From the NCBI GenBank assembly GCA_020247395.1, contig JADCJC010000055.1:62001-126000 (forward strand): DNA of 64,000 bases, read 5' to 3'. Both the position numbers and the translations under genes were made by a program. Below are positions 7,865 to 17,949 of the stretch, piece after piece (position 1 is the stretch's first letter; each line of letters starts with the position of its first letter). The notes under the pieces were generated by a model. It saw only the letters and a program-made list of their open reading frames with translations, was not told where the DNA came from and made no database searches. This DNA comes from Rhodocyclaceae bacterium. GTDB lineage: Bacteria > Pseudomonadota > Gammaproteobacteria > Burkholderiales > Usitatibacteraceae.

Positions 7865-8758
7865 ATGACAACGAATGAGCAAATTGAGCTGGCGATGGCG
7901 AATACGATTGAGCATACCCTTGAAGCCGCTTTAAGCGCTGCGCTAACAGAAGATGCGCCGCCGTTGCTGGCGCAGGCGATGCGCTATGCCGTGTTTCCGG
8001 GTGGTGCGCGAATTCGCCCTCGCTTGAGCTTGGCTGTTGCCTGCGCCTGCGGCCAGGACGATCCTGCCGTTGCTTGTGCTGCCGCCTCGGCGATCGAACT
8101 CATGCATTGTGCATCGCTGGTGCACGATGATTTACCCTGCTTTGACGACGCCGCGACGCGGCGCGGAAAAGCCGCTGTGCATCGGGCATTTAGCGAGCGG
8201 CTGGCGGTACTGGCGGGGGATGCCCTGATCGTATTGGCGTTCGAAAGCTTGGCACGTGGAGCCGCATCGAAGCCCGCGCGTTTGGCCACACTGGTGGGCA
8301 TTCTGGCAAGATCGGTCGGGATGCCACTGGGAATATGTGCGGGCCAGGCGTGGGAGAGCGAACCGATGGTTTCGCTTTCACGCTACCAGCAAGCCAAGAC
8401 TGGCGCGCTGTTTGCCGCTGCCACCATGGCTGGTGCGGCTGCAGCCGGGCATCGCGCCGAAGATTGGCGGATGTTGGGAGAACGGCTCGGCGAGGCGTAC
8501 CAGGTTGCTGACGATATTCGGGATGTTGCCGGCAGCGAGAAAGAGCTCGGCAAGCCGATTGGTCAGGACGTTGCCTTGGGTCGCCCAAGCGCCGCCCGCG
8601 AGTTAGGTATTGAGGGTGCAATCGCCAGATTGGATTACTTGATCACCGCAGCCCTGGCCTCAATTCCCCCCTGCCCGGGGGCCAATGAGCTACGTGCGCT
8701 GATTCAGCAGGAAGCAGATGGTTTGCTACCGGTTGGGTTACAGCGGCGCGCAGCCTAG
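7865..8758 (+). CDS. crtE: Geranylgeranyl diphosphate synthase CrtE
   Basis: Chain-elongating trans-prenyltransferase that makes GGPP for carotenoids and for the bacteriochlorophyll tail. The first aspartate-rich motif is DDLPCFDD at 88-95 and the second is DDIRD at 216-220. The GGARIRPRL block near residue 47 binds the allylic and isopentenyl phosphates. The frame is open from a GTG at 7802, but the ATG at 7865, after GGGGTACGGCAG, gives a normal length of 297 residues. It opens the long plus-strand run crtEF-bchCXYZ-puf, which would begin at the PpsR-controlled promoter between crtC and crtE. Confidence 0.94.
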   Translation: MTTNEQIELAMANTIEHTLEAALSAALTEDAPPLLAQAMRYAVFPGGARIRPRLSLAVACACGQDDPAVACAAASAIELMHCASLVHDDLPCFDDAATRRGKAAVHRAFSERLAVLAGDALIVLAFESLARGAASKPARLATLVGILARSVGMPLGICAGQAWESEPMVSLSRYQQAKTGALFAAATMAGAAAAGHRAEDWRMLGERLGEAYQVADDIRDVAGSEKELGKPIGQDVALGRPSAARELGIEGAIARLDYLITAALASIPPCPGANELRALIQQEADGLLPVGLQRRAA

Positions 8759-8794
8759 TCGAGACTCTGCGGCTGCGGCTTCTTGCCTTTGTCG

Positions 8795-9988
8795 ATGGTG
8801 CCATTAGTGTCATCAGGGAGCCCTGAGTCGTCTTGGATTGGTGCAGTAGGCGATTGGCTCGCCGCATGCCGTAACGCATTACTCACCAATTCGCGTTTTC
8901 AGTTTTGGGCGACGCGTTTTCCGCTCACGCAGCGATTGGCAAATCGCCGCGCTCGCGCCGTGTTCGACCTCGTCGCAGGATTCGTCTACTCTCAGATTCT
9001 GCTGGCCTGTGTGCAGCTAAGGGTGTTTGAATACCTGAAGGATGGGCCAATCGATTCGATCACGCTCGCCGGCAAGATTGGCCTTGATCGTGAAGCCACT
9101 GAGCGGCTACTGGATGCTGCAGTTTCTCTGCGGCTCGTCGAGCGACGCCATCGGCACCGATTCGGCCTCGGGCCGCTCGGAGCGCCGATTGTCGGTAACG
9201 TTGCCATTCGGGCGATGATCGAGCATCACGCGATGGTCTACCGTGATTTGCATGATCCAGTAGCGCTGCTGCGTGGTGAACGTCCTGAAACAGCGCTCGC
9301 CGCGTACTGGCCGTATGCGGGTGCCGAATCGCCGAATACACTTTCCGACGATCGGGTGGCGGCCTATACCGCGCTAATGTCGGCTTCGCAGCCGCTGGTG
9401 ACCGAAGAAATTCTCGATGCATATTCGTTTTCCGGGCACCGACGCCTACTTGATGTCGGCGGCGGCGATGGGACGTTCTTGAGTGCAGTAGGTAAACGTT
9501 ATCCGCATTTGGAACTGCTGCTGTTTGATCTGCCAGCCGTCGCTGAACGTGCTCGCGCGCGTTTTGCCAACATTGGGTTGGGTGATCGTGCTCAAGCTTT
9601 CGGCGGGGACTTTCTAGCCGATCCCTTGCCCGGCGGTGTCGACGCCATCTCGCTGGTACGTGTGATCCACGACCACGATGACGAGCGGGTTCGGCACATT
9701 TTGGCTGCCGCAAGAGATGCGATCTCGCCAGGCGGCATTGTTGTGATTGCAGAGCCCATGGCGGCGACGCCTGGCGCAGAGCCGATTGGTGATGCTTACT
9801 TCGGGTTCTATCTGCTTGCAATGGGGCGAGGCCGCGCGCGAACTCCGGCACGTCTTGCCCACTTGCTTATCGAGGCCGGTTTTGAGGCACCACGCTTGAT
9901 CCCGACAAGAATTCCCCTGCAAACCAGCCTAATGATCGCTCGTAAAGGTGTAAGCGAAGCTCCCAGCGCGATAAAAAAGTCCAGTTAA
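8795..9988 (+). CDS. crtF: Hydroxyneurosporene O-methyltransferase CrtF
   Basis: SAM-dependent methyltransferase that methylates the tertiary hydroxyl of 1-hydroxy carotenoids made by CrtC. An N-terminal winged-helix dimerisation region covers about residues 40-130, and a class I SAM-binding domain carries LLDVGGGDGTFL near residue 220. Further methyltransferase blocks are the VRVIHDHDD segment, with a conserved HD pair, and GGIVVIAEPM. The frame could start at a TTG at 8783, but the ATG at 8795 is preferred and gives 397 residues. It lies 36 bases after crtE in the same unit. Together with crtC and crtD it indicates methoxylated acyclic carotenoids of the spheroidene or spirilloxanthin type. 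Confidence 0.93.
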   Translation: MVPLVSSGSPESSWIGAVGDWLAACRNALLTNSRFQFWATRFPLTQRLANRRARAVFDLVAGFVYSQILLACVQLRVFEYLKDGPIDSITLAGKIGLDREATERLLDAAVSLRLVERRHRHRFGLGPLGAPIVGNVAIRAMIEHHAMVYRDLHDPVALLRGERPETALAAYWPYAGAESPNTLSDDRVAAYTALMSASQPLVTEEILDAYSFSGHRRLLDVGGGDGTFLSAVGKRYPHLELLLFDLPAVAERARARFANIGLGDRAQAFGGDFLADPLPGGVDAISLVRVIHDHDDERVRHILAAARDAISPGGIVVIAEPMAATPGAEPIGDAYFGFYLLAMGRGRARTPARLAHLLIEAGFEAPRLIPTRIPLQTSLMIARKGVSEAPSAIKKSS

Positions 9989-10018
9989 ATCAAATGTTAA
10001 CGTTACTTTACGATCAAC

Positions 10019-10036
10019 TGTATAGAAAACTTGACA
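10019..10036. promoter_or_regulatory. PpsR/CrtJ box 1 upstream of bchC
   Basis: Perfect TGT-N12-ACA: TGTATAGAAAACTTGACA. It is the first of two tandem boxes, 86 bases before the bchC GTG. The last bases TTGACA double as a sigma-70 -35-like hexamer, so a bound repressor would block RNA polymerase directly. Confidence 0.85.
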
Positions 10037-10044
10037 TACATAAG

Positions 10045-10062
10045 TGTCAGAGTATTATGACA
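10045..10062. promoter_or_regulatory. PpsR/CrtJ box 2 upstream of bchC
   Basis: Perfect TGT-N12-ACA: TGTCAGAGTATTATGACA. It begins 8 bases after box 1. Tandem boxes about 8 bases apart are the classical cooperative PpsR/CrtJ arrangement at bchC promoters. The region is AT-rich compared with its surroundings, as expected for a promoter that can start the bchCXYZ-puf part of the run independently of crtEF. Confidence 0.85.
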
Positions 10063-10121
10063 TTTGTTGCGCAGGTGTATTTTTCCTGTGACCGACGCTA
10101 CCCCCAAGTCGGAGAACTTGA

Positions 10122-11060
10122 GTGAATCAGACAAAAGCAGTTGTGTTGGAGCAACCGGAGCAACTAGTTATCAGTCGTTTGGCGCTGGATGCTGCTGGCG
10201 AACTCGATGTCGTTGTTGATATCGATTGGAGCGGCATTAGCACCGGGACAGAACGATTGCTATGGGCTGGCCGTATGCCTGCTTTTCCGGGCATGGGATA
10301 TCCGTTGGTACCGGGTTATGAGTCGGTTGGGACAGTCGTACAGGCGGGGAAGGCATCCGGCTTGGAGGAGGGCGATTGCGTCTTTGTGCCGGGTGCGAAA
10401 TGCTTCGGCGATGTAAGGGGACTGTTCGGCGGCGCAGCGCAACGCGTGGTTTTACCAGGCGCAAGAGCGCTACAAATTGATCGCGGGCACGGTGAAAACG
10501 GCGTTTTACTAGCTCTCGCGGCAACTGCCTACCATGTGACGTCCGGCGTTCCCGCCATCCAACCTGATCTGATCATCGGTCACGGCGTGTTGGGACGCAT
10601 GCTCGCAAGAATTGCGGTTTTGCATGGGGGCAATCCAGTGGTTTGGGAAACCAATGCCGAGCGCCGCTCAGGTGGGCATGGGTATGAGGTCGTTGATCCT
10701 TCCACCGATAACAAGCGCAACTACAAGTCAATTTGCGACGTCAGCGGTGATTGCAATATCCTCGACCTACTCATTTCACGCATGGCACCTAGCGGCGAGA
10801 TTATCTTGGCCGGTTTTTATGATGAGCCGTTGTCGTTCATTTTCCCGCCGGCCTTTATGCGCGAAGCACGCATACGCATTGCCGCGCAATGGCAACACGC
10901 CGATTTGATCGCCGTCAGAGAACTGAGCGAATCCGGTCATCTCTCCCTCGATGGCCTTATTACACACCGATCACCGGCAGACGATGCCAGCACTGCCTAT
11001 AGAACCGCATTTAGCGATCCACGCTGTTTGAAAATGATTCTCGACTGGAGAGATGCATGA
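10122..11060 (+). CDS. bchC: Bacteriochlorophyllide a dehydrogenase BchC
   Basis: NAD-dependent dehydrogenase that oxidises the C3 hydroxyethyl group of 3-hydroxyethyl bacteriochlorophyllide a to the acetyl group. It is a 312-residue MDR-type alcohol dehydrogenase relative, with WSGISTGTERLLW, GYPLVPGYESVGTV and IGHGVLGRMLARI at the cofactor domain. The GTG start at 10122 has the Shine-Dalgarno GGAGAACTTGA. Two PpsR boxes lie directly upstream. Its stop overlaps the ATG of bchX as ATGA. Confidence 0.95.
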   Translation: MNQTKAVVLEQPEQLVISRLALDAAGELDVVVDIDWSGISTGTERLLWAGRMPAFPGMGYPLVPGYESVGTVVQAGKASGLEEGDCVFVPGAKCFGDVRGLFGGAAQRVVLPGARALQIDRGHGENGVLLALAATAYHVTSGVPAIQPDLIIGHGVLGRMLARIAVLHGGNPVVWETNAERRSGGHGYEVVDPSTDNKRNYKSICDVSGDCNILDLLISRMAPSGEIILAGFYDEPLSFIFPPAFMREARIRIAAQWQHADLIAVRELSESGHLSLDGLITHRSPADDASTAYRTAFSDPRCLKMILDWRDA

Positions 11061-12070
11061 GTGAAGCCGCTGAAACAACAACCTCACCGGTAAAGATTAT
11101 GAAGGCCAACTTGCGGGCAGAAGCCGCAATTGAGCCCGATACCGTGGCCACAGGTCCTGTCACAAAGACCACTCAGATCATCGCCATCTACGGTAAAGGC
11201 GGCATCGGTAAGAGTTTTACCTTGGCTAACCTCTCATACATGATGGCGCAACAGGGCAAAAAAGTTCTGCTCATTGGTTGTGACCCGAAAAGTGACACGA
11301 CATCGCTGCTGTTCGGTGGCAAGGCCTGCCCGACCATTATTGAAACCTCTTCGAAGAAGAAATTGTCCGGCGAAGCCGTCCAGATTGGTGATGTTTGTTT
11401 TAAACGTGACGGCGTATATGCGATGGAACTCGGTGGACCGGAAGTTGGTCGCGGTTGCGGCGGTCGCGGCATTATTCACGGCTTTGAGACGCTTGAGAAG
11501 TTAGGCTTTCACGAATGGGGATTCGACTACGTTTTGCTTGATTTCCTGGGGGACGTTGTTTGTGGTGGGTTTGGATTGCCGATCGCGCGCGATATGTGTC
11601 AGAAGGTAATCGTTGTCGGGTCAAACGATTTGCAGTCGCTGTATGTGGCCAATAACGTTTGCAGCGCGGTCGAGTATTTCCGCAAGCTGGGTGGCAACGT
11701 TGGTGTTGCCGGCATGGTGATTAACAAAGACGATGGCACTGGTGAAGCGGCGAAGTTCGCCGAAGGTGCGGGCATCCCGGTACTGGCGGCGATTCCGGCG
11801 CACGACGATATTCGTCGTAAATCGGCAAGTTATGAAATCATTGGTCGGCCTGATTCACAGTGGGGTCCGCTGTTTGAAGAGCTGGCAAGAAATGTCGGCG
11901 AAGCGCCGCCAATGCGGCCGACTCCTCTTACGCAAGATCAATTGCTTGCCCTCTTTTCATCCGACGTGACAGGTCGTGACTACGTGCTCGAACCGGCGAC
12001 GCAATTCGACATGTGTGGCAAGTCCGAAGACACGCGTGTATCCCTCGAAGTCATTTACGACACGGTATAG
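11057..12070 (+). CDS. bchX: Chlorophyllide a reductase iron protein BchX
   Basis: The ATP-driven electron donor of chlorophyllide a oxidoreductase (COR), a NifH-like dimer. The P-loop GKGGIGKS is at 46-53. The two cysteines that bridge the 4Fe-4S cluster are Cys134 in GRGCGGRG and Cys169 in DVVCGGFG. Length is 337 residues, with the N-terminal extension typical of BchX compared with BchL. It is coupled to bchC by an ATGA overlap, and bchY begins on the next base after its stop. Confidence 0.96.
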   Translation: MSEAAETTTSPVKIMKANLRAEAAIEPDTVATGPVTKTTQIIAIYGKGGIGKSFTLANLSYMMAQQGKKVLLIGCDPKSDTTSLLFGGKACPTIIETSSKKKLSGEAVQIGDVCFKRDGVYAMELGGPEVGRGCGGRGIIHGFETLEKLGFHEWGFDYVLLDFLGDVVCGGFGLPIARDMCQKVIVVGSNDLQSLYVANNVCSAVEYFRKLGGNVGVAGMVINKDDGTGEAAKFAEGAGIPVLAAIPAHDDIRRKSASYEIIGRPDSQWGPLFEELARNVGEAPPMRPTPLTQDQLLALFSSDVTGRDYVLEPATQFDMCGKSEDTRVSLEVIYDTV

Positions 12071-13615
12071 GTGTACGAAATGCACGATATTGATCAAGCA
12101 CCAATCGCAAATCCCCAGACCGTTAATGTTGACGGCCTAGGATGCCATTCGGGCAAGGAGCAAATGCTCTCCGCTGCAAAGAGCGCGGGCAAATCCGAGA
12201 CGCTTGACCAATATGCCAAGGACTATCCGAAAGGCCCGCATGACCAGCCGCAATCGATGTGTCCCGCGTTCGGTTCGTTGCGGGTCGGTTTGCGCATGCG
12301 GCGTACGGCAACGGTGTTATCGGGGTCGGCTTGTTGTGTCTACGGATTGACATTCACGTCTCACTTCTACGGCGCGCGTCGAACCGTCGGTTACGTTCCG
12401 TTCAACTCTGAGTCTTTGGTCACTGGCAAGCTTTTTGAAGACATCCGCGAAGCCACCTACAAGCTAGCAGATCCGTCACTCTATGACTCGATCGTGATCA
12501 TCAATCTGTGTGTTCCGACCGCAAGCGGTGTCCCGCTACAGTTGCTGCCAAAAGAAATCAACGGCGTTCGAATCATTGGAATTGACGTCCCCGGTTTTGG
12601 TGTGCCTACGCACGCTGAAGCAAAAGACGTCCTCGCCGGCGCAATGCTCAAGTACGCTATCGGCGAAGCGGAGCAAGGGCCAGTGCAAGCACCACGCCAT
12701 GGCAAAAACGAAAAGCCGACAATCTCCATCGTGGGTGAAGTTTTTCCAGTAGACCCGATGACCATCGGCATGATGTTGGAGCCGATGGGATTAGCCGCCG
12801 GTCCAGTCGTACCAACACGTGAGTGGCGCGAGCTCTACGCAGCGCTCGACTGCGCGGCAGTCGCCGCAATTCATCCGTTTTACACCGCAAGCCTTCGTCA
12901 ATTTTCGGCCGCCGGTCGCACCGTCATTGGCTCTGCCCCGGTAGGCTACGACGGCACCGAGTCATGGTTGCAAAACATCGGGGTGGCGACAAACACGCCG
13001 CAGGACAAAATCGATTTAGCAAAAAATCGCATCCTCCCCGCGATCAAAGCGGCGCTATCGGCCGCGCCGATCAAGGGGCGCATCACCATGAGCGGCTACG
13101 AAGGGTCGGAGCTCCTAGTCGCACGACTGCTGGTGGAGTCAGGTGCTGATCTTCGTTACGTCGGTACCGCATGCCCACAGACGCAGTGGAGCGATCTTGA
13201 TCGTGAGTGGCTGGAGGCACATGGCGTACATGTCCAGTATCGCGCGTCGCTTGAGCAGGACCTTGCCGCCATGCGTGAGTTTAAGCCTGACTTGGCGATT
13301 GGAACGACACCGATCGTGCAGGCTGCCAAGCAGGCAACGATTCCAGGTTTGTATTTCACAAACCTGATTTCCGCGCGACCATTGATGGGCCCTGCCGGTG
13401 CAGGTTCATTGGCAACTGTCGTTAATGCTGCCCTCGCAAACAAGGGTCGATTCGAGGCCATGAAAGATTTTTTCACCGGTGTCGGTGAAGGCCATACCTC
13501 AGGTGTGTGGGAAGCCGCCAACGGCGTGCCGCAGGATCGCCCTGAATTCAAGGACTACACAAAGCGACAAGTGATCAAGCTGATGAAGATGAAAAAAGCC
13601 GAGGAGATGATCTGA
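12071..13615 (+). CDS. bchY: Chlorophyllide a reductase subunit BchY
   Basis: One half of the catalytic BchYZ (NifDK-like) component that reduces the C7-C8 double bond of chlorophyllide a, making the bacteriochlorin ring. Cysteines that can hold the 4Fe-4S cluster occur in [18 protein letters not shown] and [11 protein letters not shown] in the N-terminal third. The frame begins at GTG 12071, immediately after the bchX stop. An in-frame ATG at 12080 is an alternative that removes three residues. Its stop overlaps the start of bchZ as TGATG. Confidence 0.95.
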   Translation: MYEMHDIDQAPIANPQTVNVDGLGCHSGKEQMLSAAKSAGKSETLDQYAKDYPKGPHDQPQSMCPAFGSLRVGLRMRRTATVLSGSACCVYGLTFTSHFYGARRTVGYVPFNSESLVTGKLFEDIREATYKLADPSLYDSIVIINLCVPTASGVPLQLLPKEINGVRIIGIDVPGFGVPTHAEAKDVLAGAMLKYAIGEAEQGPVQAPRHGKNEKPTISIVGEVFPVDPMTIGMMLEPMGLAAGPVVPTREWRELYAALDCAAVAAIHPFYTASLRQFSAAGRTVIGSAPVGYDGTESWLQNIGVATNTPQDKIDLAKNRILPAIKAALSAAPIKGRITMSGYEGSELLVARLLVESGADLRYVGTACPQTQWSDLDREWLEAHGVHVQYRASLEQDLAAMREFKPDLAIGTTPIVQAAKQATIPGLYFTNLISARPLMGPAGAGSLATVVNAALANKGRFEAMKDFFTGVGEGHTSGVWEAANGVPQDRPEFKDYTKRQVIKLMKMKKAEEMI

Positions 13616-15084
13616 TGCTCGTGCTTGACCATGATCGCGCAGGCGGGTATTGGGGGGCGGTGTATGTCTTTACGGCCATCAAGGGCTTGCAGGTTGTAAT
13701 CGACGGCCCGGTGGGTTGCGAAAATTTACCGGTTACCTCCGTCTTGCACTACACCGATGCGTTGCCGCCGCATGAGTTGCCGATTGTTGTAACCGGACTG
13801 GCGGAAGAACATCTTGGCCGCGATGGTACCGAGGGCGCGATGAAACAAGCGCACTCCACACTTGACCCAGACCTGCCTGCAGTGGTGGTGACCGGGTCGA
13901 TTGCGGAAATGATTGGCGGCGGTGTAACACCAGAAGGCACCAACATCCTACGCTTTTTGCCACGCACCATCGACGAGGATCAGTGGCAATGTGCGAACCG
14001 CGCAATGTACTGGCTGTGGACGGAGTACGGCAACAAGCGCGGCGCAGTGCCTGAAGCGAAGCCGCGCACTCCCGATGCTGATGGCGTCGTTCGCCCTTTG
14101 GTGAACATCGTCGGACCTGCTTACGGTACCTTTAACATGCCCAGCGACCTAGCGGAAATCCGCCGCTTAGTCGAAGGTATTGGCGCGAAAGTTAACATGA
14201 CTTTCCCCTTAGGCACCCATCTTGCCGATGTTCGCAAACTGGCTGATGCGGAAGTCAATATTTGTATGTATCGCGAATTCGGTCGCATGCTATGCGAAGG
14301 CCTTGGGCGCCCGTATTTACAAGCGCCAATCGGCTTGCACAGTACGACCAAGTTCTTGCGCAGTTTGGGTGAGCTTTTGAGCCTCGATCCCGAGCCCTTC
14401 ATCGAGCGCGAAAAACATACAACGATCAAGCCGATTTGGGATCTGTGGCGTTCCGTGACGCAGGATTTTTTCGGCACCGCAAGTTTTGCCGTGGTGGCGA
14501 ACGAAACCTATACCCGGGGAATCCGTAACTTTCTCGAAACCGAGATGGGCATGCCGTGCCAGTTTGCGATTCCACGGCTGGCCGGCGCGAAAACGGATAA
14601 TGAGGCAGTGCGGAAATTGGTGCGCGAGAAGCCGCCGCTGGTCATGTTTGGAAGTTACAACGAACGTATGTACCTCGCTGAAAGCGGCGCGAGGTCGTCA
14701 TACATCCCCGCATCGTTTCCTGGCGCGATCATTCGTCGTCATATCGGAACACCGTTTATGGGCTACTCAGGCGCAACATACTTGATTCAGGAAGTATCAA
14801 ATGCCCTGTTTGACATGTTGTTCCATATCCTGCCACTCGCCAGCCAGATGGATAAGGTTGATGCAACGCTCGCCAAACCAACCAAGGCGTTACCTTGGAA
14901 TGATGCTGCAAAGGCGCTGCTCGATTCGATGGTTGACGATCAACCAGTTCTGATTCGTATCTCTGTTGCTAAACGACTGCGCGACCGTGCAGAGCGCGAA
15001 ACGCGCCTCGCCGGTAGCGAAATTGTTTTGGAGTCCCATGTTGAAAAGGCACGCGATGCACTCTTGGAAGGAGCGAATGCATGA
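13615..15084 (+). CDS. bchZ: Chlorophyllide a reductase subunit BchZ
   Basis: The second NifDK-like subunit of chlorophyllide a reductase, 489 residues. The N-terminal block [20 protein letters not shown] and the cysteine in [11 protein letters not shown] match BchZ, whose cysteine shares the interface cluster with BchY. The start has GAGGAG just upstream within the end of bchY. It ends in an ATGA overlap with pufQ, which links pigment synthesis to the puf genes in one transcript. Confidence 0.95.
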   Translation: MLVLDHDRAGGYWGAVYVFTAIKGLQVVIDGPVGCENLPVTSVLHYTDALPPHELPIVVTGLAEEHLGRDGTEGAMKQAHSTLDPDLPAVVVTGSIAEMIGGGVTPEGTNILRFLPRTIDEDQWQCANRAMYWLWTEYGNKRGAVPEAKPRTPDADGVVRPLVNIVGPAYGTFNMPSDLAEIRRLVEGIGAKVNMTFPLGTHLADVRKLADAEVNICMYREFGRMLCEGLGRPYLQAPIGLHSTTKFLRSLGELLSLDPEPFIEREKHTTIKPIWDLWRSVTQDFFGTASFAVVANETYTRGIRNFLETEMGMPCQFAIPRLAGAKTDNEAVRKLVREKPPLVMFGSYNERMYLAESGARSSYIPASFPGAIIRRHIGTPFMGYSGATYLIQEVSNALFDMLFHILPLASQMDKVDATLAKPTKALPWNDAAKALLDSMVDDQPVLIRISVAKRLRDRAERETRLAGSEIVLESHVEKARDALLEGANA

Positions 15085-15308
15085 ATACATCCAATAGCAC
15101 CCTCGTTGAAGCTGATCGACAGAACCTGAAGAAGCGTGATGAGCGCTTGTTTCAAGTGCTGTTCCTAATCAGCTTTCCAATATTTCTTGTCATCGTTTTG
15201 GCTACACGGCTTGTGCCTGCCGCCAGCGATGCAAAGAAACATCCGTCGATTTTGGTTGAAGCAAGTCATCAAGCGCGTTCAACATTAGCCATGGCGCTGA
15301 TGGATTAG
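15081..15308 (+). CDS. pufQ: PufQ-like protein, bacteriochlorophyll/antenna assembly factor
   Basis: A 75-residue single-pass membrane protein in the pufQ position, between bchZ and pufB. A charged N-terminus with [10 protein letters not shown] is followed by one hydrophobic helix (about residues 24-46) and a short polar C-terminus. PufQ affects delivery of bacteriochlorophyll intermediates to antenna complexes. Sequence is weakly conserved in the family, so the call rests mainly on size, topology and position. The ATG overlaps the bchZ stop. Confidence 0.8.
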   Translation: MNTSNSTLVEADRQNLKKRDERLFQVLFLISFPIFLVIVLATRLVPAASDAKKHPSILVEASHQARSTLAMALMD

Positions 15309-15383
15309 CGTTCAAAAGAATATGCCCTGAATTTAGGGCGTTAATCATCCGTCTCGTATTACAGCGGCGGATGGTGATCCTCG

Positions 15384-15402
15384 CCGTACGGGATTCGTAC
15401 GG
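15384..15402 (+). promoter_or_regulatory. mRNA hairpin between pufQ and pufB
   Basis: CCGTACG at 15384-15390 pairs perfectly with CGTACGG at 15396-15402 around a 5-base loop, and two more pairs (one G-U) can extend it. A shorter hairpin, GCCCT-GAATTT-AGGGC, lies at 15324-15339. They sit in the 147-base pufQ-pufB gap, which has no other gene. Such structures upstream of pufB could be processing or stabilising elements that let pufBA accumulate above pufQ. Confidence 0.55.
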
Positions 15403-15455
15403 TGCTGTACCGAGTTGTCGAAAGGTGATTCGGAACTTCGTGAAGGAGGTTTTAT

Positions 15456-15608
15456 ATGTCGGAACAAGGTAAATCCCTGTCGGGACTTTCCGCTGAGGAA
15501 GCAAGAGCGTTTCACGGTCTGTTTGTCTCCAGTATGGTGATATTCACGGCAATTGCGACTGTGGCTCATGTGTTGGTCTGGAACTGGCGTCCCTGGTTTG
15601 CGGGTTAA
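15456..15608 (+). CDS. pufB: LH1 antenna beta chain PufB
   Basis: A 50-residue core-antenna beta polypeptide. It begins MSEQGKSLSG, has the conserved beta-chain block LSAEEARAFHGLF with His20, and His38 in TVAHVLVWNWRPW ligates a B870-type bacteriochlorophyll. The strong Shine-Dalgarno AAGGAGG is at the normal distance. One membrane helix crosses between the two histidines. It pairs with PufA to form the LH1 ring around the reaction centre. Confidence 0.96.
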   Translation: MSEQGKSLSGLSAEEARAFHGLFVSSMVIFTAIATVAHVLVWNWRPWFAG

Positions 15609-15681
15609 GCTGGGTTTGTTTTGTAGAAGACAAATCCCGTTTGCTCTCTAACGGTTACGCATTTTTTTAGGAGGTAGAAAC

Positions 15682-15864
15682 ATGTGGCGAATTTGGACGT
15701 TATTCGACCCGCGTCGTGCTCTCGTGGCGCTGGCGGCGTTTCTGTTCACGTTGGCAATCGTGATTCATTTCATCTTGCTCAGCACGGACAGATTCAACTG
15801 GCTTGCTGGCCCTGCGGCGAAAGCCGGTCCGGCAGTAAGTCAAATGGCGCCGGCACCGAAGTAA
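15682..15864 (+). CDS. pufA: LH1 antenna alpha chain PufA
   Basis: A 60-residue core-antenna alpha polypeptide. It begins [17 protein letters not shown], and His29 in [15 protein letters not shown] ligates bacteriochlorophyll. The C-terminus is a short Ala/Pro-rich periplasmic tail. The Shine-Dalgarno TAGGAGG precedes the ATG. It is followed by a 267-base gap with several hairpins before pufL. Confidence 0.96.
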   Translation: MWRIWTLFDPRRALVALAAFLFTLAIVIHFILLSTDRFNWLAGPAAKAGPAVSQMAPAPK

Positions 15865-15890
15865 CTGGCAACGGTCCATTTGTAGTGGGC

Positions 15891-16096
15891 GGACGGAGTC
15901 GGGTGTGGCAGCAACGCACATTCAACGTAGATATACGTTACTGACTTCGTCCGTTGTTCAATCAAGCCGACATAGGTATACGTTTCACAGCACGGCTGTC
16001 GTTGCAAGGTAGCGAGGCACTTTGCGCTGCCTGTATCAATACCCGAAACATTAATTTCCAAAATCTGTCAGGAACCCATAGCTGTCCTGAGGGTTC
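15891..16096 (+). promoter_or_regulatory. Cluster of three hairpins between pufA and pufL
   Basis: The 267-base pufA-pufL gap encodes no gene but can fold into successive stems. The first is GGACGGAGTC at 15891-15900 with GACTTCGTCC at 15943-15952 (10 pairs, one G-U), enclosing AACGTA-GATA-TACGTT at 15924-15939. The second is GGTAGCG at 16008-16014 with CGCTGCC at 16025-16031 (one G-U). The third is GAACCC at 16072-16077 with GGGTTC at 16091-16096, just ahead of pufL. In Rhodobacter, hairpins at this place protect the 3' end of pufBA mRNA and set the excess of LH1 over reaction centre. The same role is inferred here. Confidence 0.7.
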
Positions 16097-16131
16097 GTTA
16101 GCAACAATCAGACACGTCCGAGGAGTGCGCC

Positions 16132-16956
16132 ATGGCGATGCTAAGTTTTGAGAAGAAATACCGAGTACGCGGGGGGACGCTTCTAGGCGGCGATTTGTTT
16201 GATTTCTGGGTCGGGCCGTTCTACGTGGGATTCTTCGGCGTCACGACCATATTCTTTTCAGTGGTCGGCACCGCGCTCATTTTATGGGGTGCCTCTCAGG
16301 GCACAACATGGAATGTGTGGCAAATCAACATTGCGCCGCCAGACCTCAAGTACGGTCTCGGATTCGCGCCGTTGATGGAAGGCGGACTTTGGCAGATCAT
16401 CACTGTCTGTGCGATTGGCGCCTTTGTCTCTTGGGCGCTGCGAGAAGTTGAGATTTGTCGAAAACTGGGAATGGGGTACCACGTTCCGTTTGCATTTGCC
16501 TTCGCGATTCTGGCGTACGTCACGTTGGTTGTTGTGCGCCCCTTGCTGATGGGCGCCTGGGGACATGGCTTCCCCTATGGCATCATGAGCCATCTCGACT
16601 GGGTGTCAAATACCGGCTACCAATACCTGCATTTTCACTACAACCCGGCTCACATGCTCGCGGTCAGTTTCTTCTTTGGCACCGCGCTTGCCCTCTCATT
16701 ACACGGTGGATTAATACTATCCTCCACCAATCCTGCAAAAGGCGAGCCAGTCAAAACTGCCGAACATGAGAACACTTTTTTCCGCGACGCGATCGGCTAT
16801 TCCATCGGTACGTTAGGAGTGCATCGCCTCGGTCTGTTCCTTGCATTGAGCGCGGTGTTCTGGAGCGCTGTGTGCATTGTGATCAGCGGACCATTTTGGA
16901 CCCGCGGCTGGCCCGAATGGTGGGGCTGGTGGTTAAACCTGCCGGTTTGGAAATAG
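16132..16956 (+). CDS. pufL: Photosynthetic reaction centre L subunit PufL
   Basis: A 274-residue five-helix subunit of the type II reaction centre, holding half of the cofactors. Histidines are at 154 and 174 (special pair and accessory bacteriochlorophyll) and at 191 and 231 (non-heme iron and QB side). Each is offset by one from the classical L153, L173, L190 and L230 because Met is counted. The start ATG at 16132 follows GGAGTGCGCC. pufM starts 15 bases after its stop. Confidence 0.97.
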   Translation: MAMLSFEKKYRVRGGTLLGGDLFDFWVGPFYVGFFGVTTIFFSVVGTALILWGASQGTTWNVWQINIAPPDLKYGLGFAPLMEGGLWQIITVCAIGAFVSWALREVEICRKLGMGYHVPFAFAFAILAYVTLVVVRPLLMGAWGHGFPYGIMSHLDWVSNTGYQYLHFHYNPAHMLAVSFFFGTALALSLHGGLILSSTNPAKGEPVKTAEHENTFFRDAIGYSIGTLGVHRLGLFLALSAVFWSAVCIVISGPFWTRGWPEWWGWWLNLPVWK

Positions 16957-16971
16957 GGAACGGAGATAAAC

Positions 16972-17949
16972 ATGGAATATCAGAATATCTTTACAAGAGT
17001 CCAAGTGCATGCTCCGTACGATGGTGTGCCGCTACCAAAGAGTGACTGGTGGGGTCGTGATGGCAAACCATTCTTTGTTTACTGGTTCGGGAAATTTGGC
17101 GACGCGCAGGTAGGACCGGTCTACCTTGGCGGACTCGGTGTCGCATCGATAATTTGTTTTTTTATCGCCTTCGAAATTATTGGCTTGAACATGATGGCAT
17201 CGGTCAACTGGGATCCGGTGCAATTTGTGCGGCAGCTGTTTTGGTTGGCACTGGAGCCGCCAGCGCCAGCCTATGGGCTGCGCATTCCGCCGTTGAATGA
17301 GGGCGGTTGGTGGTTAATGGCGGGGTTCTTCCTTACCATGTCCATATTGCTTTGGTGGCTGAGAATGTACCGCCGCGCAAGAGCGCTTGGCATGGGGACT
17401 CATGTTGCTTGGGCCTTTGCCGCTGCAATTTGGCTCTATCTTGTACTCGGCTTTATTCGCCCCGTCATCATGGGCAATTGGGGCGAAGCCGTGCCGTTCG
17501 GTATCTTCCCGCATCTAGACTGGACGGCTGCGTTCTCGATTCGTTATGGCAATTTGTTCTACAACCCCTTCCATATGTTGTCGATTGTCTTCTTGTACGG
17601 GTCAGCACTTTTGTTTGCCATGCACGGCGCGACCATTCTTGCTGTGAGCCGTTTCGGCGGCGAGCGCGAGATTGAACAAATCGTTGATCGTGGTACCGCT
17701 TCTGAACGCGCAGCGCTTTTCTGGCGTTGGACCATGGGTTTCAACGCTTCCATGGAATCGATCCATCGGTGGGCGTGGTGGTTTGCGGTATTGTGTCCGC
17801 TGACTGGTGGTATCGGCATTCTGTTGACCGGTACGGTTGTCGATAACTGGTACCTGTGGGCGGTTAAGCACGGGGTCGCGCCAATGTACCCGACCGTCTA
17901 TCCGGGGCCCGTCCTCGATCCTGCAATGTTGCAAGGAGTGGCGAAATGA
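16972..17949 (+). CDS. pufM: Photosynthetic reaction centre M subunit PufM
   Basis: A 325-residue reaction-centre subunit. Ligands are His181 and His201 for bacteriochlorophylls, His218 and His265 for the iron, and Glu233 in FGGEREIEQ, the bidentate iron ligand that marks M. The Shine-Dalgarno GGAACGGAG precedes the ATG. The C-terminal extension after the last helix is typical of species whose reaction centre binds a PufC cytochrome. Its last codons overlap the start of pufC by four bases. Confidence 0.97.
   Translation: MEYQNIFTRVQVHAPYDGVPLPKSDWWGRDGKPFFVYWFGKFGDAQVGPVYLGGLGVASIICFFIAFEIIGLNMMASVNWDPVQFVRQLFWLALEPPAPAYGLRIPPLNEGGWWLMAGFFLTMSILLWWLRMYRRARALGMGTHVAWAFAAAIWLYLVLGFIRPVIMGNWGEAVPFGIFPHLDWTAAFSIRYGNLFYNPFHMLSIVFLYGSALLFAMHGATILAVSRFGGEREIEQIVDRGTASERAALFWRWTMGFNASMESIHRWAWWFAVLCPLTGGIGILLTGTVVDNWYLWAVKHGVAPMYPTVYPGPVLDPAMLQGVAK

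Noticed and set aside
9060-9851. 263-aa minus-strand frame inside crtF
   Set aside because: Arg/His-rich composition and no motif; a shadow of the SAM methyltransferase gene.
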